A DNA stretch of 13,299 nt from JBBRGG01 sp038240875 (GCA_038240875.1 JBBRGG010000086.1:1-13299), one strand, 5' to 3'; shown: positions 1 through 9,113, counted from the stretch's first letter. Numbers and translations: made by a program. The notes: generated from the sequence alone by a model not told the origin.

Positions 1-683
1 GACCAAGATGCCCCAGGCGCACATAAACCGAGCCTTGGCGGTCAGTTGAGGATCACCGGTTTCGTCCTGCAAAAGCGAGAGCTTGAGCAGGCGACGAGTG
101 ATGAAAGTCCAGAGAACGCCATAGAGGACGATGCGAGCGAAGTAGAGCACCGGGAAAGCGTCGGTACCTGTGGGGCCCGAGAGGTGAACCTTTGCGTCGT
201 AGGCGGTGCCAAAGAAGTAGAAGAACTTTTTCTGAAGAAGGTGGTCGCCGTAGTTGATGTGGCTCATCCATGTGAAGAGCTTGCCGCCGCCGACGAAGTA
301 ATCAAGGACCGGGGTTGCTGCTGCGAAGAGGAAAGCGATAGGCAGGAAGGACATGACGTTCTCAAACTGCCTGCGCACGGTGCCTGCCCAACCGGCGTTA
401 GTGAGGTAGAAGAGCATGACAAAGAAGGTCGCGCCCAGGCACATGGTCATCGCGGCGAGCGAACCAATGTGGTACACCGCGAGGGCATGGCGAGCAAAGA
501 CCAAGTCTGTGACACCCGCGCCGCCGACGACGGCGATGCAGACAAGACCGAGCACGGCCAAGCCGAGTGCAGCAACGTTGCCCGAGCCGGGGACAAAGTT
601 AATGTTGTCGGGTCGTAATTGCGGGAAGCGACGAACATTGGGAGATCTCAAATTGGGAGATCTGGAAGAAGTTGGAAGTGATG

Positions 684-687
<4 letters not shown>
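1..687 (-). CDS. actF: ActF, NrfD-like membrane subunit of Alternative Complex III (partial, C-terminus beyond window)
   Basis: This is the second quinol-binding-type membrane subunit of ACIII, paired with ActC in the inner membrane. The frame is open from the ATG at 687 to the left edge, giving 229 residues; the family is usually about 400 or more. Hydrophobic segments are visible at about residues 38-58, 74-96, 112-130 and 178-200, and the RPDNINFVPG stretch before the first helix suits the family. The ATG overlaps the actE stop codon as ATGA (684-687), and a GGGAG Shine-Dalgarno lies about 8 nt upstream inside actE, so translational coupling is likely. The first 20 residues are polar and contain an RSPNLRSPN duplication encoded by a 12-bp direct repeat (637-648 and 652-663). 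The assignment rests on operon position after actE and on the membrane pattern. The C-terminal half, with its remaining helices, cannot be judged here. Confidence 0.9.
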
Positions 688-1568
<881 letters not shown>

Positions 1569-1660
1569 CGCGTGCTCGTGATTGTGCGATCAAGGCTGGA
1601 ATTACTGGCGAAAGTCTGCGGGAAAGGCAAGAGGTTAGAAAAGGACGGGTACATACTGAT

Positions 1661-2242
1661 TCAATCTGCTTCGTCTTCGACGAATTCGACGGCGGTCGCG
1701 CCCACGCTCGCGAGCATCGCCTGCGTCGCGTCGGGGTCAAACTTGGTGTCGGTGGCTTCGATTGAGATGAAGAAGCGGTCTTGCGTCGAGCGAAGGAAGC
1801 GAGTGCTGCGCATCAAGGGATGGTTCCAACGAGGCAAGCCATTGAGCGCGAGCATGCCGAAGATGCAAGTGAAGGCAGAAAGAAGAATGCCTAGCTCGAA
1901 GGTGATGGGGACAAAGGCTTGCCACGCCGCGAAGGGCTTGCCTTGTTTCATCATGAGGTAATCAACGCCGGACATCCACCACTGCATGAGGAAGCCCAAC
2001 CCGGCCCCGGAAAAGCCACCAATGGCGACGATGATCGGAAGATTGGTGCGTTTGATGCCCATGGCTTCTTCCATGCCGTGGATTGGAAAGGGCGTGTGGC
2101 TATCCCAGTTGGCGTAGCCTGCATCGCGGATTTTTTCGCAGGCGTGGTAGAGGTCGGCGGGAGTTGCAAACTCAGCGAGCAAGCCATAAATCCTTTGGCC
2201 CGCTTCGTTGACGTAGACCTTAGAGGTGCGAGTGTTTGACAT
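1661..2242 (-). CDS. actD: ActD, DUF3341 membrane subunit of Alternative Complex III
   Basis: A 193-residue protein of the DUF3341/ActD family, a small subunit that packs against the ActC side of ACIII and has no known cofactor. The pattern is characteristic: an N-terminal soluble part with GLLAEFATPADL and a YANWDSHTPFPIHGMEEAMG motif (residues about 20-62), two transmembrane helices (about 68-88 and 111-133), then LPRWNHPL and RSTQDRFFISIEA, ending in an acidic tail. The length is normal for the family. Its ATG shares one base with the actC stop (TAATG at 2240-2244), with a GGGAG Shine-Dalgarno at the end of actC, so it should be coupled to actC. No cysteine or histidine pattern suggests metal binding. 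Assignment is firm from sequence pattern plus operon order. Confidence 0.95.
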   Translation of the reverse strand: MSNTRTSKVYVNEAGQRIYGLLAEFATPADLYHACEKIRDAGYANWDSHTPFPIHGMEEAMGIKRTNLPIIVAIGGFSGAGLGFLMQWWMSGVDYLMMKQGKPFAAWQAFVPITFELGILLSAFTCIFGMLALNGLPRWNHPLMRSTRFLRSTQDRFFISIEATDTKFDPDATQAMLASVGATAVEFVEDEAD

Positions 2243-4002
2243 TAGTGGGCTCCCTTCTCGGTGTTGCCTAGTGCAGGGCCTAGTGCAGGGCCTGGTGCAG
2301 GGCCTTGTGCGGGGCCTTGTGCGGGGCCTATTGCAGGGCCTTGGCTAGCGTGCCCTTGGTCGTGCTCGGCTACATGTCCATCATGTCCGTCGTGTCCGTC
2401 GTGTCCGTCGTGTCCATCATGATCGGCATGATGATCGTGATAGTGCGGGCTTGCCTGGGGCATGACAGCCTTTAGCTCGGACATCGCGAAGATCGGCAGG
2501 AACCGCAGGAACAACAAGAAGAGCGAAAGAAAGACGCCAAATGAGCCCGCGAAGATCGCGATATCAACCAGCGTGGGGTGGAACATGTGCCACTCGGCGG
2601 GCAAGAAGGCCCGGTGCAAGCTGGTCACGATGATGACGAAGCGCTCGAACCACATGCCGATGGTCACGAGGAAGGCAACGCCAAAGACCACGGGGATGCA
2701 CGTGCGGAACTTCTTCTTCCAGAAGACCTGAGGCGAGAGAACATTGCACCCAATCATCGTCCAGTACGCCCACCAATAGGGCGCGTATCTGCCATCATCG
2801 CCCGCGAAGAATGGCGGCATCAAGCGGTTGTACAGGAATGCTTCGGCTTCGAACTTATTGCCCGAGTACCAGGCGATGAAGAATTCCATTGCGTAGGCAA
2901 AGCCGACGATCATGCCCGTGGCGAGGATGATCTTGGCCATGTTCTCGATGTGGCGGTTGGTGATGAAATCCTTCATGTTCGGATAGAGCTCACGTGCTGG
3001 GATCAGCAGCAACAGCACCATCGCAAACCCACCGAAGATCGCGCCTGCAACAAAGTAAGGCGGGAAGATCGTCGTGTGCCAACCTGGCAGGATCGACGTT
3101 GCAAAGTCAAAGGAAACAATCGAGTGAACGCTCAACACCAGTGGCGTCGAGATGCCCGCGAGGACCAAATACGCGGCTTCGTACCGATGCCAGTGACGGC
3201 TGCTGGCGCGCCAGCCCAGCGACAGGAACCCATAGATGTAAGCGCGAACCTTATCGACCTGAATCGGAATGAACGGCGCAACCACCGGGCCGTCGTTGCC
3301 GATACGGCGCAAACGCTGATCAGCGCGATCGCGGAGCGTGGCAAAGTCGGGGATCATGCCCATGTACCAGAACAAAAGCGAGACCGTGCCGTAGGTAGAG
3401 ACGGCGAATACGTCCCAAAGCAGAGGGCTCTGAAAGTTAGGCCAAATCGCGTTGGAGTTGGGAATTGGGAAGAGGAACCACGCCATCCATTGACGGCCGA
3501 TGTGGATACCCGGGAATGTCGCGGCACAAATAACCGCAAAGATCGTCATTGCTTCTGCGGAACGGTTGATGCTCGTTCGCCATTTTTGCTTAAGCAAGCA
3601 CAAAATCGCGGAGATAAGCGTGCCCGCGTGGCCGATGCCGATCCAGAAAACAAAGTTGGTGATGTCCCAGGCCCAGTCGACTTGGTTGTTCAAGCCCCAT
3701 ACGCCGATGCCCGTGATGACCAGATAGTTGATGAACAAGCCCGCGAGCGACGCGAGGCCGCCCGCGAACATGAACATGGGCAGCCACCAGCGTGGCGGCT
3801 TCTGTTCCGTGTATCCACAGATGATGTCGGTCACTTCCGTGAACGAGCGGCCACGCAGCACCAAAGGCGGACGCACACCAGGAGTGTCATCAAGAGTGCC
3901 ATCGGCGGTGCCTGGCTTCACGTCGGGTGGCCGAATGCTGGTGCCAGCGACGGCTCCAGCAAGGCGCTCGGCATTTGCCTGATCTGGGTGCAGTGCACTC
4001 AT
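2242..4002 (-). CDS. actC: ActC, NrfD/PsrC-like quinol-binding membrane subunit of Alternative Complex III, with histidine-rich tail
   Basis: A 586-residue integral membrane protein of the NrfD/PsrC family, expected to hold the quinol oxidation site and to be part of the proton path of ACIII. After a polar N-terminus, the conserved stretch RSFTEVTDIICGYTEQKP (about residues 52-69) leads into multiple hydrophobic helices with typical motifs: NFVFWIGIGHAGTLISA, FPGIHIGRQW, LLWDVFAVSTYGTVSLLFWY and SVHSIVSFDFA. Residues about 519-551 are exceptional: 12 histidines in 33 residues, mostly as DGH repeats. Six GPA-containing units follow (about 554-579). The core ends before this tail, so the tail is an add-on. 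The start ATG overlaps the actB stop as ATGA (3999-4002), with GGAG 6-7 nt upstream. It overlaps actD by one base. Confidence 0.95.
   Translation of the reverse strand: MSALHPDQANAERLAGAVAGTSIRPPDVKPGTADGTLDDTPGVRPPLVLRGRSFTEVTDIICGYTEQKPPRWWLPMFMFAGGLASLAGLFINYLVITGIGVWGLNNQVDWAWDITNFVFWIGIGHAGTLISAILCLLKQKWRTSINRSAEAMTIFAVICAATFPGIHIGRQWMAWFLFPIPNSNAIWPNFQSPLLWDVFAVSTYGTVSLLFWYMGMIPDFATLRDRADQRLRRIGNDGPVVAPFIPIQVDKVRAYIYGFLSLGWRASSRHWHRYEAAYLVLAGISTPLVLSVHSIVSFDFATSILPGWHTTIFPPYFVAGAIFGGFAMVLLLLIPARELYPNMKDFITNRHIENMAKIILATGMIVGFAYAMEFFIAWYSGNKFEAEAFLYNRLMPPFFAGDDGRYAPYWWAYWTMIGCNVLSPQVFWKKKFRTCIPVVFGVAFLVTIGMWFERFVIIVTSLHRAFLPAEWHMFHPTLVDIAIFAGSFGVFLSLFLLFLRFLPIFAMSELKAVMPQASPHYHDHHADHDGHDGHDGHDGHDGHVAEHDQGHASQGPAIGPAQGPAQGPAPGPALGPALGNTEKGAH
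2270..2341. repeat. 12-bp tandem repeat in the 3' end of actC (six copies)
   Basis: Six consecutive 12-bp units fit the pattern NNTGCRGGGCCT on the plus strand. On the coding strand they give GPA-containing tetrapeptides (PAIG, PAQG, PAPG, PALG) near the C-terminus of ActC. The copies differ slightly, so the array is either not very recent or is under relaxed selection. Confidence 0.95.
2374..2418. repeat. 9-bp tandem repeat encoding the histidine-rich DGH tail of actC
   Basis: Five 9-bp units fit RTGTCCRTC on the plus strand and encode a run of Asp-Gly-His triplets. Variation is confined to A/G at two positions. Both variable positions are wobble bases of Asp and His codons (GAC/GAT, CAC/CAT), so every difference is synonymous, which may indicate selection on the peptide. 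Confidence 0.95.
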
Positions 4003-7000
4003 GCGAGGTCTCCGATGATGTCGAGCGGGCTACCCGCATTGGTCTTGATGAGCGAGTGAGCCGCGGAAGCAAGCACGCCTCGGCGAGATTGACCGGCGAG
4101 AGAAAGAACTTCGGTCGGTGTTGGCGCGTGAGCCGGAGCCGAATGAGCCGATACAGAATGAGCTGATGCAGTCAGCACGCCCAGCGAACCCAAATATCCA
4201 GAGTCCTGCCGCCGCTTGGAAGGCATGAACTTGAACGCTGCGGGCGAGAGAGCCTTGTCTGCACCATGTGGATCAGAACCGCGTGGACCAGAACCGCGTG
4301 GTAGCGAACCCTGCGGATCAGCACCATGCGGGTCCGAGCCGACGCTGCCATCCATTTGGTCGCTAAGCCCGCCGCCTTCTTGCCCGCCGCCTTCTTGCGC
4401 GTCACCTTCTTGCGCGTCACCCTTGTATGATTTGCTGTGACTGCCATAGAACGGGTCATCCCAGCCATGCTTACGGCTTTCGTTGCAAAGCTCTGGGTTG
4501 GGGTTGAACAGCTTGACCATGTGGCTGGTACGCGGACGAGTGTTGAGGTAATTCAGCAACCCATAGGACCGTGCGTCCTTGCGAGTAGCGTAAACCTTTG
4601 ACACTGGGTCCAGGATGTCACCAAAGACGATGGAGTTACTCGGGCATGCCTGCTGGCACGCGGTCTGGAAGAAACCATCGGGGACGGCGACGCCATTCTT
4701 GCCATAAAGGTCGTGGATCTTGCACTCGATTTTGGCGGCGTTGGACCGCTGGATGCAATACGAGCACTTTTCCATAAGGCCACGGCTGCGCACCGTCACG
4801 TTGGGGTTCATCTTCATGCGCGAAATCTCATCGAGCTTGGCACGAAGTCTTGGCGGAATCAAGTTGGGGTTGATCTTGTTGTGCTCGCCGCTGCCGGTGA
4901 TTCCGTCACGATCAGGCATGACAGATTCGAGCAGATCCTTGCCATAGTACCCGCCATTAAACTTGGTCACGCCATAGTCAAAGAAGTTGAATCGACGAAC
5001 CTTGTACGGGCAGTTGTTGGCACAATACCGCGTGCCGATGCAGCGGTTGTACGTCATGTAGTTGTGGCCTTCGGGACCGTGGACGGTCGCGTTCACCGGG
5101 CAGACAACCTCGCACGGCGCGTTCTCACAGTGGACACACGCAACAGGCTGATGCAGCATGTGCTCGGGGTTGTTAAGGTCACTTCCCGTGAAGTAGCGAT
5201 CAACGCGAATCCAGGCCATTTCGCGGCCTTTCATCACTTCTTTCTTGCCGACCACGGGAATGTTATTTTCGCTCTGGCACGCGATGGTGCACGCGCCGCA
5301 ACCCGTGCACGTATTCTGATCAATGGTCATGCCCCACTGCGGGCTGACGCTGAAGTTGGCCTGTGAAGGCTTGCCCTGATAGTCGAGCTTGGAAGGATCC
5401 TTCGCGTTCATGTCTGGATCGGCATTCGAGCGGTTATAGGGATTTTGATAGATCGAAATATTTGGCGGCGTGTAGTTGAGTTCACCCAAACGCTCGGCGA
5501 AGTTAAGGTCGCCGCTCGTGTTGTACTTCCAATCGACCCACTTCTTGACTTCAGCGCCATGGCGGTGCCAACCCTCGACGTCGACTGCGCGGACGATCGA
5601 CGTGCGACCTTCCATCGTCCAGTGATTCTGGGTGCTGGCAATCAGGTGGAAGTCGTCCATCGCGCTGACAGCAACGCCACCCAACATCGTGGTGGTCGAG
5701 TCCTTTGAGCGAATCGGATAGACGTTAAAGCCCACGCCGTCGGCGACAACACCGGTCTTCTGCCTTCCATACCCCGCGGTTAAGATCACGGTGTTGTCCG
5801 CCATCCCAGGCAAGATCCACACCGCAGCTTCGATCGTCCTGCCTTCAACAGCAAACTTGGCCATGCGGCCCGCGGGATACGCCTGCTTGGTATAGATGTC
5901 GTTTGGGCTCTTCTTTGAGTATGACTCGGGCTCAACGCCAAGCTCCATCGCGGTCGCCGGGCTCATCATCGCGGGGTTGTCCCACGCCACGCGCGTGCCA
6001 TGGTCGGGAAGCTCTTGCAGCCAAGCGTTGTTGGCGTAGCGGCCGTCGTGCACCTGTCCAATCGCGACCACGGCTTCAATCGCAGCCTTGGTCGGAGCAG
6101 CGGGCAAAGTCATGTCTGCAAGTCTCGTGGCAACATCGGCGAACTTCACCTTTGGTGCTTCGCCACGCGTGGTGGTGGATGGGATGATGCCATCGTGCAG
6201 CGCGCGGCGCCAAGTCTTGTCAAAGCCAACGCTGCCAAAGATCTCGCGCCACACGCCACGCACGATCTCGTATCCGTCAGCCTTCGACGTGAGATCATTC
6301 GACATGAGCATGGTGAGCAGTTCAACTTCGCTTGCAGCAGGAGCATAGAGCGGCGCAATCATGGGCTGGATCGGTGCAATCGTGCCATCCATCGCGCGAG
6401 TATCGCCCCAGGATTCGAGCGTGTGTGCGCCGTTAAGTGCCCACGTCGAAGCCGCAGCGGTCTCGCTCGCTTGCACGCTCAGCGTGATCGTCGCGGGAAC
6501 CTTGGCAAACGCCTCGGCAAAGCCCATGTCGCCCGGCGCGTCATACATCGGGTTGGTGTTCAGGCACACCAGCGTGCGGATCGTTCCCGACTGCATCGCG
6601 TCGGTGAGCTTGGAAAGCTGCTCGAAGCTGCTCGCCTTGGTGCAGCTGCTCATGGGCGTGTAGCGAACGCTCGCGCCGATATTCCCCAGCGCGCCATTCA
6701 GAGCCGCGGCGAGCGCGTGCACGATTGCTGGCTGCGTGGGCCCGGCAACGATCAAGCTCTTGCCACGGTTCGCCGCATCAAGCAAGTCCTTTGCACAAGC
6801 CTCCAGGAACGCGCGATCAATCTCGGCGCCCGTGGTGTTCGCGCCAGCAATCGCGGTGGAGAGCGCTTGCGAAGCCGGGTCGCCAAGCTTTGGTAGAACA
6901 AACTTCGCGAGTTCCACGGCGAACGCTGTCACGCGCGAAGGCGACAAACGAAGGCGATGGTCCGCCATCGCGCCCGTCGCTGAGTGTCCGTGCTCAATTG

Positions 7001-8189
7001 CGTACAAGCGAACCATCTGGTCGTTGGGATCGCGCTTGGATGCGTCCTTGATCGGGGCCGGGGCCATTCGTGCTGCGGCAAACATTCGCGCGTGAGACAC
7101 TTCGCCACCTTCACGCACAAGAAAGTCACGATCGAGCGAAACCACCAAGCGAGTGTTGGCCTTGGAAATATCGAGCAGCTCGTGCATCGCCGTGCCAAAG
7201 GCCATCTCGGTGCCCTTGATCACAGCCGACACGTGCATCGGATCCCACCAAACCCATGTCGCTTCGGGCCATTGCTTCATCACTTTGGCAACGACCGCTT
7301 CGCGCGTGGTGCTGTCGTACTTGTCGGCGATGAATGCCAAGCCCTTGCCGCGATCGCCAGCAGCTTCGGCTTCAGTGCCAGTGCTCGTGCCTGCGCTTGG
7401 GCCAGATGCGTGGCTCTTGAATTGGACCTTGGCCCACGTGCGGAAGTCGTCCAATGTTGCTTCAACTCGGCCACGCGCCGGGTTGTCGTACATGGGGAAC
7501 TTCAAACGATCCGGGTCGTACAGCGAAAGAATACTCGCCAGCGCCCACGTCGAACACTTGCCACGGTTCACCGGATGCAGCGGATTGCCTTCGAGCTTAG
7601 TCGGACGACCTTCGTGCGTCTCGACCAAGAGGCCTTCTGCTCCGCCATCGGGCCTCGGCATGCTAGTGGCGTAATACAAGGGCTTGCCTGCGATTACTTC
7701 TTCAGGAATCTCGCGCGAATACGTCAGAATCTTGTGATCCGGGCGACGGCAGCCCGGAATCGTCGCCGCTCCCGCGAGCGCAACCGAAGCGCCCATCAAT
7801 TTCAAAAACGTGCGCCGAGTTTCGCCTCCAGCGCGATTCGCCGCAACATCGTCCGATGCGTCGTCATATGCCTCGGCGCGATCAAGCTCGCCCGCGCCCG
7901 CAGGAAATTCCCTTTCGAGAAACTCGCGAAACTCTGACGTGTCGGCTAGATCGTCCATCGATCGCCACACGCGATTGCCATTGACCATCCCTGCTGCGTG
8001 CCCAGCTGAAGCAGCTAGAGCCATGCGTGCCGCCTTGTTTGGCTGCTGCTTCTCACCCTTGACCGTCGTCGGGCACTGGTCAAGCACCGACACGCTCGTA
8101 GCGTGCTTTGAAGCCTTGGCTTGATCTGAGCCGGGAGTTTTTTTCGAGCTCGATGTGGGCATGTTCGTCTGGTTGGTCTGGTTGGTCAT
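3999..8189 (-). CDS. actB: ActB, fused molybdopterin-oxidoreductase-like and Fe-S subunit of Alternative Complex III
   Basis: The large electron-transfer subunit, 1396 residues from the ATG at 8189. An in-frame TTG at 8204 would add five residues, but the ATG has GAGAAG 5 nt upstream. Residues about 72-147 look like the extended Tat domain of this family: a RVWRSMDDLADTSEFREFL stretch, then twin arginines 125-126 (RRTFLKL), a hydrophobic stretch and a lipobox IPGC at Cys147. The region to about residue 820 resembles molybdopterin oxidoreductases; in ACIII this domain carries no cofactor. The Fe-S part has Cys 961/964/967/971; 1018/1021/1026/1030; 1050/1056/1060, with Thr1053 where a fourth Cys would be; and 1142/1145/1156/1178 plus 1182. 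This fits three [4Fe-4S] and one [3Fe-4S] cluster. Residues after about 1255 are a repetitive polar tail. The length exceeds the roughly 1000 residues usual for fused ActB, mainly at the two ends. Confidence 0.95.
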   Translation of the reverse strand: MTNQTNQTNMPTSSSKKTPGSDQAKASKHATSVSVLDQCPTTVKGEKQQPNKAARMALAASAGHAAGMVNGNRVWRSMDDLADTSEFREFLEREFPAGAGELDRAEAYDDASDDVAANRAGGETRRTFLKLMGASVALAGAATIPGCRRPDHKILTYSREIPEEVIAGKPLYYATSMPRPDGGAEGLLVETHEGRPTKLEGNPLHPVNRGKCSTWALASILSLYDPDRLKFPMYDNPARGRVEATLDDFRTWAKVQFKSHASGPSAGTSTGTEAEAAGDRGKGLAFIADKYDSTTREAVVAKVMKQWPEATWVWWDPMHVSAVIKGTEMAFGTAMHELLDISKANTRLVVSLDRDFLVREGGEVSHARMFAAARMAPAPIKDASKRDPNDQMVRLYAIEHGHSATGAMADHRLRLSPSRVTAFAVELAKFVLPKLGDPASQALSTAIAGANTTGAEIDRAFLEACAKDLLDAANRGKSLIVAGPTQPAIVHALAAALNGALGNIGASVRYTPMSSCTKASSFEQLSKLTDAMQSGTIRTLVCLNTNPMYDAPGDMGFAEAFAKVPATITLSVQASETAAASTWALNGAHTLESWGDTRAMDGTIAPIQPMIAPLYAPAASEVELLTMLMSNDLTSKADGYEIVRGVWREIFGSVGFDKTWRRALHDGIIPSTTTRGEAPKVKFADVATRLADMTLPAAPTKAAIEAVVAIGQVHDGRYANNAWLQELPDHGTRVAWDNPAMMSPATAMELGVEPESYSKKSPNDIYTKQAYPAGRMAKFAVEGRTIEAAVWILPGMADNTVILTAGYGRQKTGVVADGVGFNVYPIRSKDSTTTMLGGVAVSAMDDFHLIASTQNHWTMEGRTSIVRAVDVEGWHRHGAEVKKWVDWKYNTSGDLNFAERLGELNYTPPNISIYQNPYNRSNADPDMNAKDPSKLDYQGKPSQANFSVSPQWGMTIDQNTCTGCGACTIACQSENNIPVVGKKEVMKGREMAWIRVDRYFTGSDLNNPEHMLHQPVACVHCENAPCEVVCPVNATVHGPEGHNYMTYNRCIGTRYCANNCPYKVRRFNFFDYGVTKFNGGYYGKDLLESVMPDRDGITGSGEHNKINPNLIPPRLRAKLDEISRMKMNPNVTVRSRGLMEKCSYCIQRSNAAKIECKIHDLYGKNGVAVPDGFFQTACQQACPSNSIVFGDILDPVSKVYATRKDARSYGLLNYLNTRPRTSHMVKLFNPNPELCNESRKHGWDDPFYGSHSKSYKGDAQEGDAQEGGGQEGGGLSDQMDGSVGSDPHGADPQGSLPRGSGPRGSDPHGADKALSPAAFKFMPSKRRQDSGYLGSLGVLTASAHSVSAHSAPAHAPTPTEVLSLAGQSRRGVLASAAHSLIKTNAGSPLDIIGDLA
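4263..4337. repeat. 15-bp degenerate tandem repeat in the 3' part of actB
   Basis: Five 15-bp units encode the pentapeptide pattern xxPxG (SDPHG, ADPQG, SLPRG, SGPRG, SDPHG) in the ActB C-terminal extension, about residues 1285-1309. The copies are diverged. The unit length preserves the reading frame. Confidence 0.85.
4371..4415. repeat. 15-bp tandem repeat in the 3' part of actB
   Basis: Three 15-bp units (such as GCCGCCTTCTTGCCC and GTCACCTTCTTGCGC on the plus strand) encode QEGGG and QEGDA pentapeptides just after the conserved ActB core. Together with 4263-4337 this makes the linker-like tail of ActB almost wholly repeat-derived. Confidence 0.9.
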
Positions 8190-8250
8190 GGAATCTTCTC
8201 GCAAGGCATGCAGGCCGACATGGTGGACAAAGCGGCCGTAGCCGAGGTCG

Positions 8251-8337
8251 TCAGTTCAAGAAGGCAAACCCAAAAGCAAATCCAAAGGCATATCCAAAGG
8301 CAAATCCAGAAACTAAATCAAGTTGCGCAAGACGCAT
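8251..8337 (-). CDS. Possible 28-residue GFAF-repeat microprotein between actA and actB
   Basis: An ATG at 8337 opens a 28-codon frame ending in TGA at 8251. The peptide begins MRLAQLDLVS and continues as four near-perfect tetrapeptides GFAF, GYAF, GFAF, GFAF before LN, so it would be a small, very aromatic, membrane-seeking peptide. It lies in the 162-bp actA-actB gap, the only sizeable gap in an operon where most genes overlap. There is only a weak purine stretch (AGAAAG) upstream as Shine-Dalgarno. The frame coincides exactly with a 12-bp DNA repeat, so it could be a chance reading of non-coding repeats. I do not recognise any family; coding status is uncertain. Confidence 0.3.
   Translation of the reverse strand: MRLAQLDLVSGFAFGYAFGFAFGFAFLN
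8261..8308. repeat. 12-bp tandem repeat in the actA-actB gap (four copies)
   Basis: Four units close to AAGGCAAATCCA on the plus strand (8261-8272, 8273-8284, 8285-8296, 8297-8308), with a decayed fifth after 8309. They lie between actA and actB in the transcript. They could encode the GFAF peptide described at 8251-8337, or serve as a spacer or unstructured stretch of mRNA. Confidence 0.9.
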
Positions 8338-8366
8338 TCAGCTTTCTGCCGTTTACTTTCTTCAAA

Positions 8367-9071
8367 TCAGTAGTGGCACGCGCCGCAGTTCTGTGGCGGG
8401 GCATTCTTCAGCGCCTGCAAAACCCTCTGGCCCATCTGCTTGGACGCCGCATCGCCCTCGTTGCGAGCCTTGAGAATCTGCTCGACGCGAACAAGCTGCG
8501 TCACGTACGACGGCTCGACCAAGTGCTTCTCGGGCGCGCGATGGCATTCAAGGCACCAGCCCATCGACAACGACTCAACTTGATGCACGACCGGCATCCC
8601 GGTGATCTGCCCGTGGCAGGAATAGCAGGAAACGCCAGCATTCACATGGATCTGATGCGGAAAGTTATGTACATAGTCGGGTAGCTTGTGGATGCGCCGC
8701 CATTCAATCGAGGCGTTCGCGGCATACGCGCTGCGGACGAACTCGGTCTTCTGCTTGTGTGATTCGCTGGTGGCAAACTTCGCGAGTTTGTTCTCGCTGT
8801 GGCAGCCATAGCAGCTTGAAACCGTGGGGATGTTGGCTTCATGCGAGATTTCAACGTTGCTATGGCAATAGCGACAATCCATGCCTAGTTGCCCGGCGTG
8901 GATCTGATGGTTGAACCCGCCATCAGGCTGTTTAGGCATGTACCCAACTTTGAAAAACTTCGGGGTGGCGTAGTACCAAAAACCACCAACCACCGAGCTA
9001 AGCCCGCCTAGCGCGGCTACAGCAAAGAAAGTTGGCAACACGTTCGTCCACTTCGGAAAGAGCCGAGACAA
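8367..9071 (-). CDS. actA: ActA, pentaheme cytochrome c subunit of Alternative Complex III
   Basis: A 234-residue membrane-anchored multiheme cytochrome that carries electrons on the periplasmic side of ACIII. Residues about 10-34 form one hydrophobic segment, serving as uncleaved anchor or signal. Five heme c sites, CXXCH, are at 66-70, 87-91, 149-153, 173-177 and 229-233, the last almost at the C-terminus (CGACHY). Extra histidines (such as His55, His58, His139, His142) are candidates for bis-His ligation. The start is TTG at 9071, chosen because GGAGGT lies 5 nt upstream and no in-frame ATG or GTG is close by. It is the first gene of the operon; the 162-bp gap to actB holds a repeat. The five-heme count and size match ActA of the family. 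Confidence 0.95.
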   Translation of the reverse strand: MSRLFPKWTNVLPTFFAVAALGGLSSVVGGFWYYATPKFFKVGYMPKQPDGGFNHQIHAGQLGMDCRYCHSNVEISHEANIPTVSSCYGCHSENKLAKFATSESHKQKTEFVRSAYAANASIEWRRIHKLPDYVHNFPHQIHVNAGVSCYSCHGQITGMPVVHQVESLSMGWCLECHRAPEKHLVEPSYVTQLVRVEQILKARNEGDAASKQMGQRVLQALKNAPPQNCGACHY

Positions 9072-9076
9072 CGCTA

Positions 9077-9082
9077 ACCTCC
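9077..9082 (-). promoter_or_regulatory. Ribosome binding site deciding the TTG start of actA
   Basis: GGAGGT on the minus strand, 5 nt before the TTG at 9071-9069. This strong match supports translation from a TTG codon and fixes the ActA start. A weak start codon on the first gene of a stoichiometric complex may tune expression. Confidence 0.8.
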
Positions 9083-9113
9083 GAATTCTGGCACGATCCG
9101 CCGCTAGAGCTTT

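Noticed and set aside
2270..2418. CRISPR-like or mobile repeat cluster
   Set aside because: The repeats are contiguous, 9-12 bp, in frame and within actC, with no spacers; they are coding microsatellite-type repeats.
2578..4059. 493-codon plus-strand frame opposite actC
   Set aside because: It is antisense to a clear NrfD-family gene and has the charged, motif-free composition of a shadow frame in GC-rich DNA.
6000..7937. Long plus-strand frames opposite actB
   Set aside because: They have no domain or motif and overlap the fully supported actB coding strand; long antisense frames are expected at this codon usage.
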